Assembly (NCBI RefSeq): GCF_005780165.1
Contig: NZ_VAUV01000023.1
Span: 1-63,666 of the forward strand
Reading direction: 5' to 3'
Length of the DNA stretch: 63,666 nt
Source of the DNA: Phragmitibacter flavus
GTDB lineage: Bacteria > Verrucomicrobiota > Verrucomicrobiia > Verrucomicrobiales > Verrucomicrobiaceae
Shown piece by piece: positions 15,734 through 24,792 of the stretch. The translations under genes and the position numbers were made by a program. Under the pieces are notes generated by a model that was not told where the DNA came from, did no database searches, and saw nothing but the letters and a program-made list of their open reading frames with translations. Each line of letters begins with the position of its first letter. Position 1 is the stretch's first letter.

Positions 15734-17002
15734 TCAGCTTACGATACCGGAGATGTCAATCTCCCACATCTGGCGTCCTTGGCCGCCGTGGGGGGAATCG
15801 ATGATAACCTTGCGGCCGTCGTTGGTGCAGCGGGGATGGAGGTCGCAGCGGAACTCGCCTTTGTAGTCGGCGGGAAGGACGAACTTGCCGAGATCAATGC
15901 GTTTGTCGGTGGCGATATGGAGGAGGAAAGGCGTTTGTTCGCGGGTTACTTTGTCGGGGTAGGTGTCGCAGAGCATCCATTCGTTGTTGGTGTTGGGGAC
16001 ATAAGTCATGTGGCCGTCGCGAGGTATGGTGTCGACGCCGATCTTGGTGTATTCGCGGGTCTTGTCTTTGTAGAGAATGACACGGGCTTCGGTTTCGGCT
16101 TCGGGGCGCGCCCAGGCGACGAGGTGATCGGGATCGCGCCAGATGAAGTGGCTGACAACCCCGCTCGGTTCAAGGACGTGGGGTTCGGTGCCGTCGATGT
16201 TGATGGTGAACATGCGGGTGGTGAAGCCGCCAGTTTTTTTGTCGCGGGGGATGTCGACTTCATCGCGCCAGCGGTGCAGGAAGATGACGCGTTTGCTGTC
16301 TTGGGCGACGAGGAGGTGGTTGAACCAGTTCCATTTTTCGCTGAGGTCGATGGTGGGATGTTTGACGGCGGCGGCATCGGCGAGGCTGAAGATGATTTCG
16401 TGTTCGCCGGTTTGCAGGTCCATTCGCCAGATGCCGCTTTTGGCGGGGATTTTTTCGTCTTTGCAGGCGGCGTCGATGCCGCTGTAGCCGTAACCGCTGC
16501 GGCAGAAGTCGATGCGGGCGAAGTCGGCGCAGACCGCGTATTTGCCATCGGGGCTGAGGGAGTAGATGGCGAGCGGCAGGGTGCGCTGCTCGCGGGTTTT
16601 GATGTTCAGGATGCGGCTGATGTATTGGCCGTTTTCGCGATCGTTCCAGATGATGTGGTCGTCGCTGCCAGGCACCCATTGGAGCATGCAACCTTGCTGC
16701 CAGCCCCAGGCGGTGGAGGTGCCGAATTCGGTCCATTGACCGGTTTGGGTGTCGATCATGCCGACCTTGATGGAATCGGTGGGGGTGGGGGAGCGGCCTT
16801 CGAAATCGACCTGATTGGTCAAGGCGTAGCGATTGGTGGATTCAAATTGCAGCTTGTCGTAATAACCGAACCAATGGAAAGGAGGGCCGCTGGTGATGGG
16901 GCGGATGGGCGGATAACTCGTCGCGGTTTGCGCGGGGAGCGGGGTGTGGGCGAGGGCGGCGGACGCGGCGGCGGTGGTTCTGAGGAAATGGCGGCGGTTC
17001 AT
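15734..17002 (-). CDS. Exported beta-propeller-like protein (Tat-type signal)
   Basis: 422 residues. The N-terminus MNRRHFLRTTAAASAALA is a twin-arginine-type export signal. The rest consists of repeated four-strand blades, for example DHIIWNDRENGQYISRILN, KRVIFLHRWRDEV and DPDHLVAWARPE, plus SPDGKYAV and DGRKVIIDSPHGG. This resembles TolB/oligogalacturonate-lyase-like propellers, but the catalytic His/metal set of oligogalacturonate lyase could not be located. It starts 9 nt after the AMP-ligase gene stop on the same strand, so the two may be co-transcribed. Function unknown. Confidence 0.7.
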   Translation of the reverse strand: MNRRHFLRTTAAASAALAHTPLPAQTATSYPPIRPITSGPPFHWFGYYDKLQFESTNRYALTNQVDFEGRSPTPTDSIKVGMIDTQTGQWTEFGTSTAWGWQQGCMLQWVPGSDDHIIWNDRENGQYISRILNIKTREQRTLPLAIYSLSPDGKYAVCADFARIDFCRSGYGYSGIDAACKDEKIPAKSGIWRMDLQTGEHEIIFSLADAAAVKHPTIDLSEKWNWFNHLLVAQDSKRVIFLHRWRDEVDIPRDKKTGGFTTRMFTINIDGTEPHVLEPSGVVSHFIWRDPDHLVAWARPEAETEARVILYKDKTREYTKIGVDTIPRDGHMTYVPNTNNEWMLCDTYPDKVTREQTPFLLHIATDKRIDLGKFVLPADYKGEFRCDLHPRCTNDGRKVIIDSPHGGQGRQMWEIDISGIVS

Positions 17003-17011
17003 CTCCCAGTT

Positions 17012-18337
17012 CTAACTGGTCGATTTTTGGTCAACAAGACTGGTGTGAGGTCGGGCGTCGATTTTGTGCTGATTGAGCCACTTTTCGCGCCAGAGGGGTC
17101 GGGGAGTTTTGCCGCGGGCGTTGGGGGTTAGCTCCTGGGTGAACCAGTAGTGGCGGGGGCGTTTCCAGGGGGGGAGCTGGGTGCCGATCCATTGGGCGAT
17201 TTCGGATTGGGTGAGAGGGAGCTCGGTGCGGATGATGGCGACGGTTTCTTCGCAGCGGGTGGCGTCGCGGCTGGGGACTCCAAAGACGACGCAGTGGTGG
17301 ATGTCGGGATGCTGAAGGAGGAGGGTTTCGATTTCGGTGGGATCGAGTTTGCGTCCGGCGAGATTGATGGTGTCGCTGGCGCGGCCAAGGAGGTGGATGG
17401 CGTGGCGGTGGAGTTCGGCGAGATCGGTGGTGATGAATTTGCCGTGCTGGAGGGAGGGGTGGGCAGGGAGGTAACCTTCGGCGACGGCGTTGCTTTGGAC
17501 TTCGAGGCAGTTGTCGGCAGAGATGGTGACTTGGACGTTGTGGGCGGGATGGCCGACGTAGCTTGGGCCGGTGCGGGGTTCGGGGCTGGGGTCGTAAGCG
17601 ATGGCACCGCATTCGCTGCTGCCGAGGAAGTTGTGGATTTTGAGGTTGTGCTGCTGGTGGATGGTTTGTTCGAGCTCGACGGGCATGGGAGCACCGGCGG
17701 TGATGGCGAGGTGAATGGGGAGTTGGTCGAGAATGCCGGCACGGAACCAGGCTCGCCACATGGCGGGGACGGCGGGAAGGGTGATGCTGGGTTTGCCCGA
17801 GCAGGCGCGAACGAGAGAGGCGGGGAGGACGTCGCTGGCAACGATGAGCGGATGGCCTTGAAGGAGGAGGGGGAGGACGAGGTTGGAGAAGCCGTAGCTG
17901 TGAGCGAGAGAGATGACGCTGAGGTTGGGATGGACGGGATCGAGTCCCATGGTGGAGCGGATGTTTTCGGCGTCGGCAGCGAGCTGGCTGGTGCGAAACA
18001 TGATGCAGCGTGGCTCGCCGGTGGTGCCGGATGTGAACTTCAGGTGGGCGATGTGGGCGGGGATGACGTCGGCGTCGGGGAGTTTGGGCAGGGTTAGATC
18101 GGATTCTACGGGACAAAGAATGGCGTTGTCGCGCCAGGCGCGCAGGGTTTGCACAAGGAATGGCACGATGCCGTCGCTGGCGTTGGCGGGCTGGATCTGG
18201 CGGGCTGGAAGTGGCGTTTGTTGGTCGACGAGCGACTGCAGATCGTGAAAGCGCAGGGGGGCTGAATCCGCCGGGTGGACGGCGATATTTTGGTGGTGAC
18301 TGCTGACAATATGCTGCCAGGTTTCATACAAACCCAT
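17012..18337 (-). CDS. AMP-binding acyl/aryl-CoA or acyl-ACP ligase
   Basis: The 441-residue protein is an ANL-superfamily adenylating enzyme, short at the N-terminus. The P-loop is LKFTSGTTGEPRCIMF; the A5-like motif is FLGSSECGAIAYD; the A7-like region is TDLAELHRHAIHLLGRAS followed by NLAGRKLDPTEIE. The C-terminal catalytic lysine is in NARGKTPR. It probably activates a carboxylic acid as an adenylate. It is divergently transcribed from a ketosynthase pair with a 113-bp gap, so it may load the starter or substrate for that pathway. The N-terminal shortening (usual length about 500) is notable. Confidence 0.82.
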   Translation of the reverse strand: MGLYETWQHIVSSHHQNIAVHPADSAPLRFHDLQSLVDQQTPLPARQIQPANASDGIVPFLVQTLRAWRDNAILCPVESDLTLPKLPDADVIPAHIAHLKFTSGTTGEPRCIMFRTSQLAADAENIRSTMGLDPVHPNLSVISLAHSYGFSNLVLPLLLQGHPLIVASDVLPASLVRACSGKPSITLPAVPAMWRAWFRAGILDQLPIHLAITAGAPMPVELEQTIHQQHNLKIHNFLGSSECGAIAYDPSPEPRTGPSYVGHPAHNVQVTISADNCLEVQSNAVAEGYLPAHPSLQHGKFITTDLAELHRHAIHLLGRASDTINLAGRKLDPTEIETLLLQHPDIHHCVVFGVPSRDATRCEETVAIIRTELPLTQSEIAQWIGTQLPPWKRPRHYWFTQELTPNARGKTPRPLWREKWLNQHKIDARPHTSLVDQKSTS

Positions 18338-18402
18338 GGTGGTGAATTAGATGCAATCGTGAATGGCTGCAAGCACGATGAGGTGGGTAGTGCAAAGAGT
18401 GG

Positions 18403-18432
18403 TTGCAAGGGCGTGGCTGCCCGCCATATAAA
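18403..18432 (+). promoter_or_regulatory. Putative sigma70 promoter of the ketosynthase pair
   Basis: TTGCAA (18403-18408) and TATAAA (18427-18432) are separated by 18 bp, and the ketosynthase ATG follows at 18451. The leader would be very short and no Shine-Dalgarno sequence is seen. It is located in the divergent intergenic region shared with the AMP-ligase gene. Confidence 0.4.
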
Positions 18433-18450
18433 ATGCCCTGTTCATTTGTA

Positions 18451-19713
18451 ATGTCATCGCTCTCCAATGAAAACTCACCTTCCGACCGCCGCGAATATCG
18501 GGTGGTGATTACTGGCGCGGGGATCATCACCTCGATGGGAACAGGCTGGAGGGCGAATGCGGATGGCTTTCGCGAAGGCAGGCAGGCGCTGCGGGAGATC
18601 ACCGTGTTTGATGCGTCGCGGCAACGGGTGCAACGGGCGGGTGAGGTGGTGTTTGATGCGCCGCTGCCGGAGAACCAGCTGACGGAGCGTCAGTTGAGTC
18701 GCTTGGATCGGGCGTCGAAGTTGTTGATTTATGCGGGGTCGGAGGCGTTGAAGCAGAGCGGCTGGACGGAGGAGATGCTGGCGGAGGAGCCGGTATCGAT
18801 TTGTCTGGGGACGAGCGCGGGGGCGATGGCGATCGGGGAGGATTATTATCAGCAGAAGGTGGAGGAGCCGACACGGCAGCGGGGGTTGATGGAGAATGTC
18901 ATTTTGTATCAGCCTTCGACGCAGGGTCGGTTTCTGGCGGATGCGCTGGGCATGCAGGGTCAGATTTCGATCATCACCAATGCGTGTGCGAGTGGGGCGA
19001 ATGCGATTGGGGATGCGTTTCGATGGATCAAGAAGGGGCGGGCAAGGAGAGCGTTGGCCGGGGGATATGATGCGCTGGCGCAGATGGTGTTTGCGGGATT
19101 TGATGCGTTGCAGGCTTTGAGCACGACGACGCCGAGGCCGTTTGATGCGCAGCGGGATGGTTTGGCGTTGGGAGAAGGGGCGGGATTGGTGACACTGGAG
19201 CGGTATGAGGACGCGGTGGCACGCGGGGCGACGATTTTGGCGGAGGTGGTGGGGTATGGATCGAGCACGGATTTGCATCACCTGACGCAACCGCAGCCCC
19301 AGGGGGATGCGGCGTTGCGCAGCATGAACATGGCATGCGAAGAGGCGGGGGTGACGGCGCGTGAGGTGCAGTATATCAATTCCCATGGCACCGGGACGCC
19401 GTTGAATGATGTGGCGGAAGGAATGGCGATTCAGCGTTGGGCAGGCGATTGGACGCCGAAGGTGATGGTGAGCAGCACGAAGGCATCGATTGGGCACTTG
19501 CTTGGCGGGGCGGGGGCGGTGGAGGCGGTGATTTGTTTGCTGGCGTTGAACGAGGGGTTTGTGCCGCCTACGACGACGATCCGGACGCTGGATCCGGTTT
19601 GCACGTTTGATCTGGTGCGGGAGCCGCGCGATGCGGAATTGGATTGTGTGCTGACCAACTCCTTTGGGTTTGGTGGAGCGAATGCCACCCTTGTCATGAG
19701 GAGGTTGCCATGA
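18451..19713 (+). CDS. Beta-ketoacyl-ACP synthase (FabF-type, catalytically complete)
   Basis: 420 residues from the ATG at 18451 (MSSLSNENSPSDRREYRVVI); an upstream start would add 16 residues. It is a thiolase-fold ketosynthase with the complete triad: C179 in ITNACASGANAIG, H312 in NSHGTGTPLND, K344 and H349 in STKASIGHLLGGAG. The C-terminal glycine-rich motif NSFGFGGANATLV is present. It condenses acyl-ACP with malonyl-ACP. Its stop overlaps the start of the next gene in an ATGA, so the two proteins are translationally coupled and probably form a heterodimer. No acyl carrier protein gene is seen nearby. Confidence 0.92.
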   Translation: MSSLSNENSPSDRREYRVVITGAGIITSMGTGWRANADGFREGRQALREITVFDASRQRVQRAGEVVFDAPLPENQLTERQLSRLDRASKLLIYAGSEALKQSGWTEEMLAEEPVSICLGTSAGAMAIGEDYYQQKVEEPTRQRGLMENVILYQPSTQGRFLADALGMQGQISIITNACASGANAIGDAFRWIKKGRARRALAGGYDALAQMVFAGFDALQALSTTTPRPFDAQRDGLALGEGAGLVTLERYEDAVARGATILAEVVGYGSSTDLHHLTQPQPQGDAALRSMNMACEEAGVTAREVQYINSHGTGTPLNDVAEGMAIQRWAGDWTPKVMVSSTKASIGHLLGGAGAVEAVICLLALNEGFVPPTTTIRTLDPVCTFDLVREPRDAELDCVLTNSFGFGGANATLVMRRLP

Positions 19714-20738
19714 ACGAGAATGAGCAATTTTGCATCACAGGATGGGGCGCGGTGTCGCCAGCGGGATGGTCGGCGGCGAGTTTGTATGAGGCAGTGCAGG
19801 CGGGTGAGCCGTTGCCGGTGAAGGAACAGCAACGCGAGGGCGGGGCACCGATGGTGAGAATTCGGGAAGTGCCGCCAATGCCATCGATGCAGGATTGGAT
19901 GAAGTTTTCGCGGATGCGGCGGACCACGATGGTGGCGCGTTATTCGCTGCATGCGGCGGTGGAGGCGTTGGGGATTGAGCGTCTGGCGCGGGTGCAGAAG
20001 GGGGAGATGAAGGTGGGGGTGATCTTTTGCACGATGAACGGGTGTGTGCAGTTCAGTCGGAAGTTTTATGCGGAGGTGTTGAAGGAGCCATCGTTGGCGA
20101 GTCCGATCTTTTTTCCTGAGACAGTTTACAATGCACCTTCGAGTCACATTTCGGCGTTGCTGCTGTCGACGGAGATGAATTACACACTGGTCGGAGATTC
20201 AGCGCAGTTTGTATCGGCAATTGAACTGGCGACGCAGTGGATGGAAGATGATTTGGTGGATGGATGCCTGGTGATTGCGGGAGAGGAGCGGGATTGGTTG
20301 TCGGATGAGGCGTTGCGATTGTTTGGTCGGACAGCGGTGGCGGCAGAGGGCGCTGCGGCAGTGTTTGTTGAGCGGGCTGAGAAAGGGATTGCGATCAAAA
20401 AGTGCAGCCGGACTTGGAGTTATGGGAATCGGATGTCCGCGATGGAGGCGACGCGTCGAGTGCGCGAAGATCTATTGGTGGTGGCGGATGGTTTGTTGTG
20501 TGATGGATTGGGCAAAGCGGCGGCGGGGCTGGAATTGGCGGAGTCGAGCGTCTGGGCGGACTGGACGGGTTCGAGGGCGTCGGTGCGGAAGATTTTAGGC
20601 GAAGGATTTGGCGTGACGAGTGGCTGGCAAACCGTGATGGCTTGTGAGGCACTGGGCAGCGGCGAGCATTCACTGGCGGTGGTGGCGGCGACGGGTTTGT
20701 CGCAGCAGGCAGCGGGGCTGGTGCTGGAGATGGTTTAG
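19710..20738 (+). CDS. Ketosynthase-like protein lacking catalytic residues (chain-length-factor type)
   Basis: 342 residues. It begins with the ketosynthase opening FCITGWGAVSPAGW, but at the active-site Cys position it has Ser (S164 in VGDSAQFVSAIELA). The H-G-T-G-T and K-x-x-x-G-H motifs are not found in the shortened C-terminal part. Such inactive partners (KS-beta/CLF) form heterodimers with an active ketosynthase and shape product length. The ATGA overlap with the upstream active enzyme supports this. It ends 24 nt before the convergent ybeY gene. Confidence 0.75.
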   Translation: MNENEQFCITGWGAVSPAGWSAASLYEAVQAGEPLPVKEQQREGGAPMVRIREVPPMPSMQDWMKFSRMRRTTMVARYSLHAAVEALGIERLARVQKGEMKVGVIFCTMNGCVQFSRKFYAEVLKEPSLASPIFFPETVYNAPSSHISALLLSTEMNYTLVGDSAQFVSAIELATQWMEDDLVDGCLVIAGEERDWLSDEALRLFGRTAVAAEGAAAVFVERAEKGIAIKKCSRTWSYGNRMSAMEATRRVREDLLVVADGLLCDGLGKAAAGLELAESSVWADWTGSRASVRKILGEGFGVTSGWQTVMACEALGSGEHSLAVVAATGLSQQAAGLVLEMV

Positions 20739-20762
20739 AGACGGCGGTCCCTGGCCTTCAAT

Positions 20763-21224
20763 TTACTCTGACCAGAGGTTATCGAGAATGCGGTTTTGGT
20801 GCTGGTGCATCTGACGGCGTTCTTCGGGATCGATGTCGTTCCAACCGGCGAGATGGAGGAGGCCGTGGATGAGGTAAAGGGCGACTTCGCGTTCGTAGGG
20901 GTGACTGTGCTCCTGGGCTTGTCGGGCTGCGGTGTCGAGACTGATCAGGATCTCGCCGTGATGAAAGGTGATGACGTCGGTGGGCGTGGGATCGTCGAGG
21001 AACTGGGCGTGAACGTCAGCGATGGCGGGATCGCTGATGAGACTGATCTCGATTTCTTCGAGGGTTGCCAGGGGAGCCTCGGGGAACTTGAGCTGGGCAA
21101 GGCAGGGGGCTAGGGCGGCTTTGGCGAGCTTACGCCAGTGGGCCAGATGCAGGGGCTGACCGCGATAATGAGCGTGGAGTGACAGCCGGGGTTGGGGCGA
21201 ATGGGACTTCACCTTCAACTTCAA
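20763..21224 (-). CDS. ybeY: Endoribonuclease YbeY
   Basis: The 153-residue protein has the UPF0054 signature with the three metal-binding histidines (IHGLLHLAGWNDID, then MHQHQ). YbeY is a zinc-dependent single-strand endoribonuclease in rRNA maturation and ribosome quality control. The upstream domain contains DPTPTDVITF, also typical. It starts with TTG overlapping the TGA of the 7TM-HD gene (TTGA), and follows phoH and that gene in the same orientation, an arrangement widely conserved in bacteria. Confidence 0.95.
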   Translation of the reverse strand: MKLKVKSHSPQPRLSLHAHYRGQPLHLAHWRKLAKAALAPCLAQLKFPEAPLATLEEIEISLISDPAIADVHAQFLDDPTPTDVITFHHGEILISLDTAARQAQEHSHPYEREVALYLIHGLLHLAGWNDIDPEERRQMHQHQNRILDNLWSE

Positions 21225-22876
21225 GCGGCGTCGGCGGGTTTGGCGGCCTCAGGTTTTTCTCTCTCGGTCTTGCCGGTATGAGTTTGGTGGGTATGAGGAC
21301 GCTCGGAGCGCTCAAGCTGGGCGGTGGCTTTTTTAGTCTCCTCAGGGGATTCTTTGGGATAACGCACGCGGTTGTGCATCATGCTGAGGAGGGTTTTGAC
21401 AAAGCTGGCTTTGACTTCGGTGAGCTCGGCGAGGGTGAGATCGCATTCGTCGAGCTGGTGGTCGAGGAGACGGTTGCGGACGATGTCTTCAACGAGCTGC
21501 TCGACGCGGTTGGGGGTGGGTTTGGCGAGGGTGCGGGAGGCACTTTCAACGGCGTCGGCAAGGCTGATGATGGCGGTTTCGCGACATTGCGGGCGGGGGC
21601 CGGGGTAGCGGAAGCCGTCTTCGGTGACATCGGGAACGTCGTCTTCGCGCGCTTTGTCTTGTTCGACGAGGCGAATGATTTCGTTTTTTTGGTCGAGGGC
21701 GCGACGGTAGAAATAATAGACGAGGGAGTTGCCGTGATGCTGTTCGATGACGTCGATGATGCGACGGTTGAGGTGATTCTTGATGGCGAGGTCGATGCCG
21801 TCTTTGACGTGGGCGATGAGAACAAGGGCGCTCATGCGGGCGGTGAGGTCATCGTGCGGATTGTCCTCGGGGTCCATGTTTTCGATGAAATACTCGGGCT
21901 TGGTGAGCTTGCCGATGTCATGGAAATAACTGCACACGCGACACATGGTGGCGTTGGCACCGATGGTTTCGGCAGCGGCGTCGGCAAGGTTGGCGACAAC
22001 GAGGCAGTGGTGATAGGTGCCAGGGGCTTCGATGCTGAGACGCTTCATCAACGGATGGTTGAGGTCGGCGAGTTCGAGCCAGGAGACGTCGGTGGTGACG
22101 CGGAAGAGGTTTTCAAGCGCAGGCAGGATGGCACCGGCGAGCATGGTGGTGCCGAGTCCGACCAGCATGGGGGTGGCGAGGCGGAAGAAGGCGTTTTCCC
22201 CTTGGAAGGCGACAACGGCCTGACCGAAAGCGACCATGAAGACGCTGGCGGTGATGCCGATGTAGACGCCGGCAGTCAGAAGACGGCTGCGTCGACGGAT
22301 TTTTTGGGTGACGAAGATGCCCGTGAAGCCGATGCCCATGCTGGTGGCGATGAATGGCAGGATGTAAGGTCCGTCAACCAGCGTAGCTCCGAGCAGGGTG
22401 GCGTAGGTGGTGGCGTAAAATCCGATGCGGCGTCCGACGAGCATGGCCAGCAGCACGGGAGCGAGGGCATGTGGAGCAAGCAGCAGGCTGAAACTGGTAT
22501 CCCAGCCGCGGGATCGGCCATACCCGAGGGCGATGCCGATTCCGACCAGATGCAGCGTGATGACAAAAAAGACGAGCAGCGAGTTGCTGTTGGTGCGCAG
22601 GGTTGACGAGATGCCGAGGTGCCAGCTAAGACCGGCGATGAGGTAGATGGCGGCGACGTAGACGGCGTCCACGGCGCGGAAAGGAATGTCGAGGCTGGTG
22701 GAGAGGGCCTGCAACAGGATGATGGATCCAAGGCAGGAGGTGACGAAGACGGCCAGACTGATCAGCGGATGAGTGAGAAGCGTTTCCCAAGTCTCGCTCT
22801 GCAAGTGTTTGCGGCGGGTTTTCCCGCAGGACATGCCGCGGCGCGTCAGTCGCGCCCTTTTAATGAAATCGAACAT
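21221..22876 (-). CDS. 7TM-HD family cyclic-di-AMP phosphodiesterase-like protein, lacking the extracellular domain
   Basis: About 551 residues from the ATG at 22876 (MFDFIKRARLTRRGMSCGK); the reading frame could begin 48 nt earlier. A membrane block of about eight helices (about 55-275) is followed by an HD domain with TYHHCLVVANLAD and CSYFHDIGKLTKPEYF, then NHLNRRIIDVIEQHHG. This is the PgpH/7TMR-HD fold that degrades c-di-AMP. PgpH-type proteins carry a roughly 300-residue extracytoplasmic domain after the first helix, and here that domain is absent. The C-terminal 50 residues are Lys/Glu/Ala-rich. The gene is in the conserved order phoH, HD, ybeY. Confidence 0.85.
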   Translation of the reverse strand: MFDFIKRARLTRRGMSCGKTRRKHLQSETWETLLTHPLISLAVFVTSCLGSIILLQALSTSLDIPFRAVDAVYVAAIYLIAGLSWHLGISSTLRTNSNSLLVFFVITLHLVGIGIALGYGRSRGWDTSFSLLLAPHALAPVLLAMLVGRRIGFYATTYATLLGATLVDGPYILPFIATSMGIGFTGIFVTQKIRRRSRLLTAGVYIGITASVFMVAFGQAVVAFQGENAFFRLATPMLVGLGTTMLAGAILPALENLFRVTTDVSWLELADLNHPLMKRLSIEAPGTYHHCLVVANLADAAAETIGANATMCRVCSYFHDIGKLTKPEYFIENMDPEDNPHDDLTARMSALVLIAHVKDGIDLAIKNHLNRRIIDVIEQHHGNSLVYYFYRRALDQKNEIIRLVEQDKAREDDVPDVTEDGFRYPGPRPQCRETAIISLADAVESASRTLAKPTPNRVEQLVEDIVRNRLLDHQLDECDLTLAELTEVKASFVKTLLSMMHNRVRYPKESPEETKKATAQLERSERPHTHQTHTGKTEREKPEAAKPADAA

Positions 22877-23119
22877 AAATGGCAAATGCCCAGTTAGACT
22901 ACTGGCTGGTGAGGGTAATGACAAGTGGTTCCTAATTTCATTTCATACCGGAGTAATGGGATTTGATGATTTTATGAACACCGAGCGATGACAGATTACG
23001 TCAGGAAAGATGGGGCGGACGCGCGGGAGCTCCCGGGCATCTCATCGGGAATGATGCGCATTTCCGGCTGCGGATGTCACGAATCGATGCTGACTACGAC
23101 GAGTCGATGTCGATCGAAT

Positions 23120-24100
23120 CTATTTTTGGGCACTGTCGGATTCGCCGGTGCCGCGATGCTCACGATAGGCTTCGATGATGCGTTGCACCACGGGGAGACG
23201 GACGACGTCGGAGGGATCAAATTTCACAAATTGAATCCCTTCGACCTTGCCGAGGATCTGCACGGCTTCGGCAAGGCCGGAGCGCATGCCGCGTCGGAGG
23301 TCGACCTGAGAAGGATCGCCGGTGACGACGCAGCGGGAACCTTCACCCAGACGGGTGAGGAACATGAACATCTGCTCGGTGGTGGTGTTTTGGGATTCGT
23401 CGAGGATGACGAAGGAGTTTTTCAAGGTTCGACCGCGCATGTAGGCGAGGGGGGCGATCTCGACGATTTTGCGTTCGATGAGGCGTTCGGCTTCATCGTT
23501 TTCCATCATCTCGAACAAGGCATCGTAGAGAGGACGGAGGTAAGGGAAGATCTTCTCGTTGAGGTCGCCGGGGAGGAATCCGAGCGCCTCACCGGCTTCA
23601 ACGGCGGGTCGGGTGAGGACGATGCGTTGAACGGTTTTGTCGCGCAGGGCTTGCAGCGCCTGGGCCATGGCCAGAAAGGTCTTGCCGGTTCCGGCGGGTC
23701 CGACGCCGAAGACGACTTCGTTGTCGCGCATGGCTTTGAGGTATTCCAACTGACCACGCGTTTTGGCAAGCACGGCGGGTTTGCGGGCGGTGCCGAGCAA
23801 CTTGAGCGACAGGATGTTTTCGGCCGGATTTTCGGTCCAGGGAGAACTGGCGTTTTTGAGGAGCAGGTTGAACAGCGCGGGAGTGATCTCGCTGCCGTCG
23901 CGGCGCAGCTTTTCCACTTCGCCGAGCACAGCCTTGGCGCTGGCAATGGAAGCTTCGCTGCCGTCGAGTTTGATCCATCCGTCGCGGGTGGTGGTCTTCA
24001 GGTCGAGGGCGGTGCCGAGGGCGCGCAGGTGGCTCTGTTGTTTGCCGAGCAGGTCTTGAAGGAACTGGGGGCTTTCGTAATTAAAGGTGGCGGTAGACAC
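23120..24100 (-). CDS. phoH: PhoH family ATPase
   Basis: 326 residues, GTG start. An N-terminal helical/KH-like region of about 100 residues precedes the P-loop ([16 protein letters not shown]). Walker B-like [19 protein letters not shown] and the [11 protein letters not shown] motif follow, the hallmarks of PhoH/YbeZ. PhoH-like ATPases act with YbeY in rRNA processing and RNA decay. It is separated by 243 bp from the 7TM-HD gene on the same strand. Confidence 0.93.
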   Translation of the reverse strand: MSTATFNYESPQFLQDLLGKQQSHLRALGTALDLKTTTRDGWIKLDGSEASIASAKAVLGEVEKLRRDGSEITPALFNLLLKNASSPWTENPAENILSLKLLGTARKPAVLAKTRGQLEYLKAMRDNEVVFGVGPAGTGKTFLAMAQALQALRDKTVQRIVLTRPAVEAGEALGFLPGDLNEKIFPYLRPLYDALFEMMENDEAERLIERKIVEIAPLAYMRGRTLKNSFVILDESQNTTTEQMFMFLTRLGEGSRCVVTGDPSQVDLRRGMRSGLAEAVQILGKVEGIQFVKFDPSDVVRLPVVQRIIEAYREHRGTGESDSAQK

Positions 24101-24278
24101 GGAAAGTGGGTGGTGCGTGGTGGAACAATTGAACCCTGGTTGCTCCTTGCGATTGAAAGACAGTCCTGATGTGGTGTCTAGAATCCATTCAACTCAAGGG
24201 ACGAACCTTTTCTTTGAATTGTATTGAACTCGGACGACCCATGTGAAAGTCGAACGAGGTCCTGAAGAGGTCATCGAC

Positions 24279-24719
24279 TCAACGATAACCGTAGGAAATC
24301 GCCCAAGTGACGCCGCGGTCCTTCTTGCTGGTGACGCTGAACACGATGGTGTAGGTGCCGGTGTTGGGGGGATTGACGCGCACCGTGCTGGTGAAGTCGC
24401 TTTCTTCGCGTTCCATGTGGACGGGCTGGCCTTTGGAGTCGAAGACGGAAATCTCGATTTTGCAGTCCTCATTGGCGGTGCCAAGCCAGAACACGTAATC
24501 GTTGCCTTTGAAAAGCTGGTGGCGGAGGGCAAGTTTCTGGCCAGACTCAACTTCGCCATTCCAGTAGTCCTGCCGCACGGTATAGCCTTTTTCAACATAG
24601 GGCATGGCGGCCTCCATGGTGTGGTCGTAGGCTTCATCCACGGTGGCTTGCGCCAGATGGACGGTGGCGAGCCACAGGGTGCAGCAGAGCAGTAAAGGTT
24701 TGAGGAAGGCTTTTTTCAT
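24279..24719 (-). CDS. Secreted hypothetical protein (146 aa)
   Basis: A signal peptide (MKKAFLKPLLLCCTLWLATV, cleavage after about residue 25) precedes a small beta-rich domain of about 120 residues. It contains FKGNDYVFWLGTANEDCKIE and VNPPNTGTYTIVFSVTSKKD, which is reminiscent of bacterial pre-peptidase C-terminal (PPC)-like beta-sandwiches. No catalytic residues are seen. The flanking gaps are 73 and 178 nt, with no obvious operon partner. Confidence 0.65.
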   Translation of the reverse strand: MKKAFLKPLLLCCTLWLATVHLAQATVDEAYDHTMEAAMPYVEKGYTVRQDYWNGEVESGQKLALRHQLFKGNDYVFWLGTANEDCKIEISVFDSKGQPVHMEREESDFTSTVRVNPPNTGTYTIVFSVTSKKDRGVTWAISYGYR

Positions 24720-24792
24720 GGCTCGCTGGGGAGGCTGCGATGCTTGATAGCTTACGAGATGACGGGATACGAAGAACGAGTGAACTGTCAGC

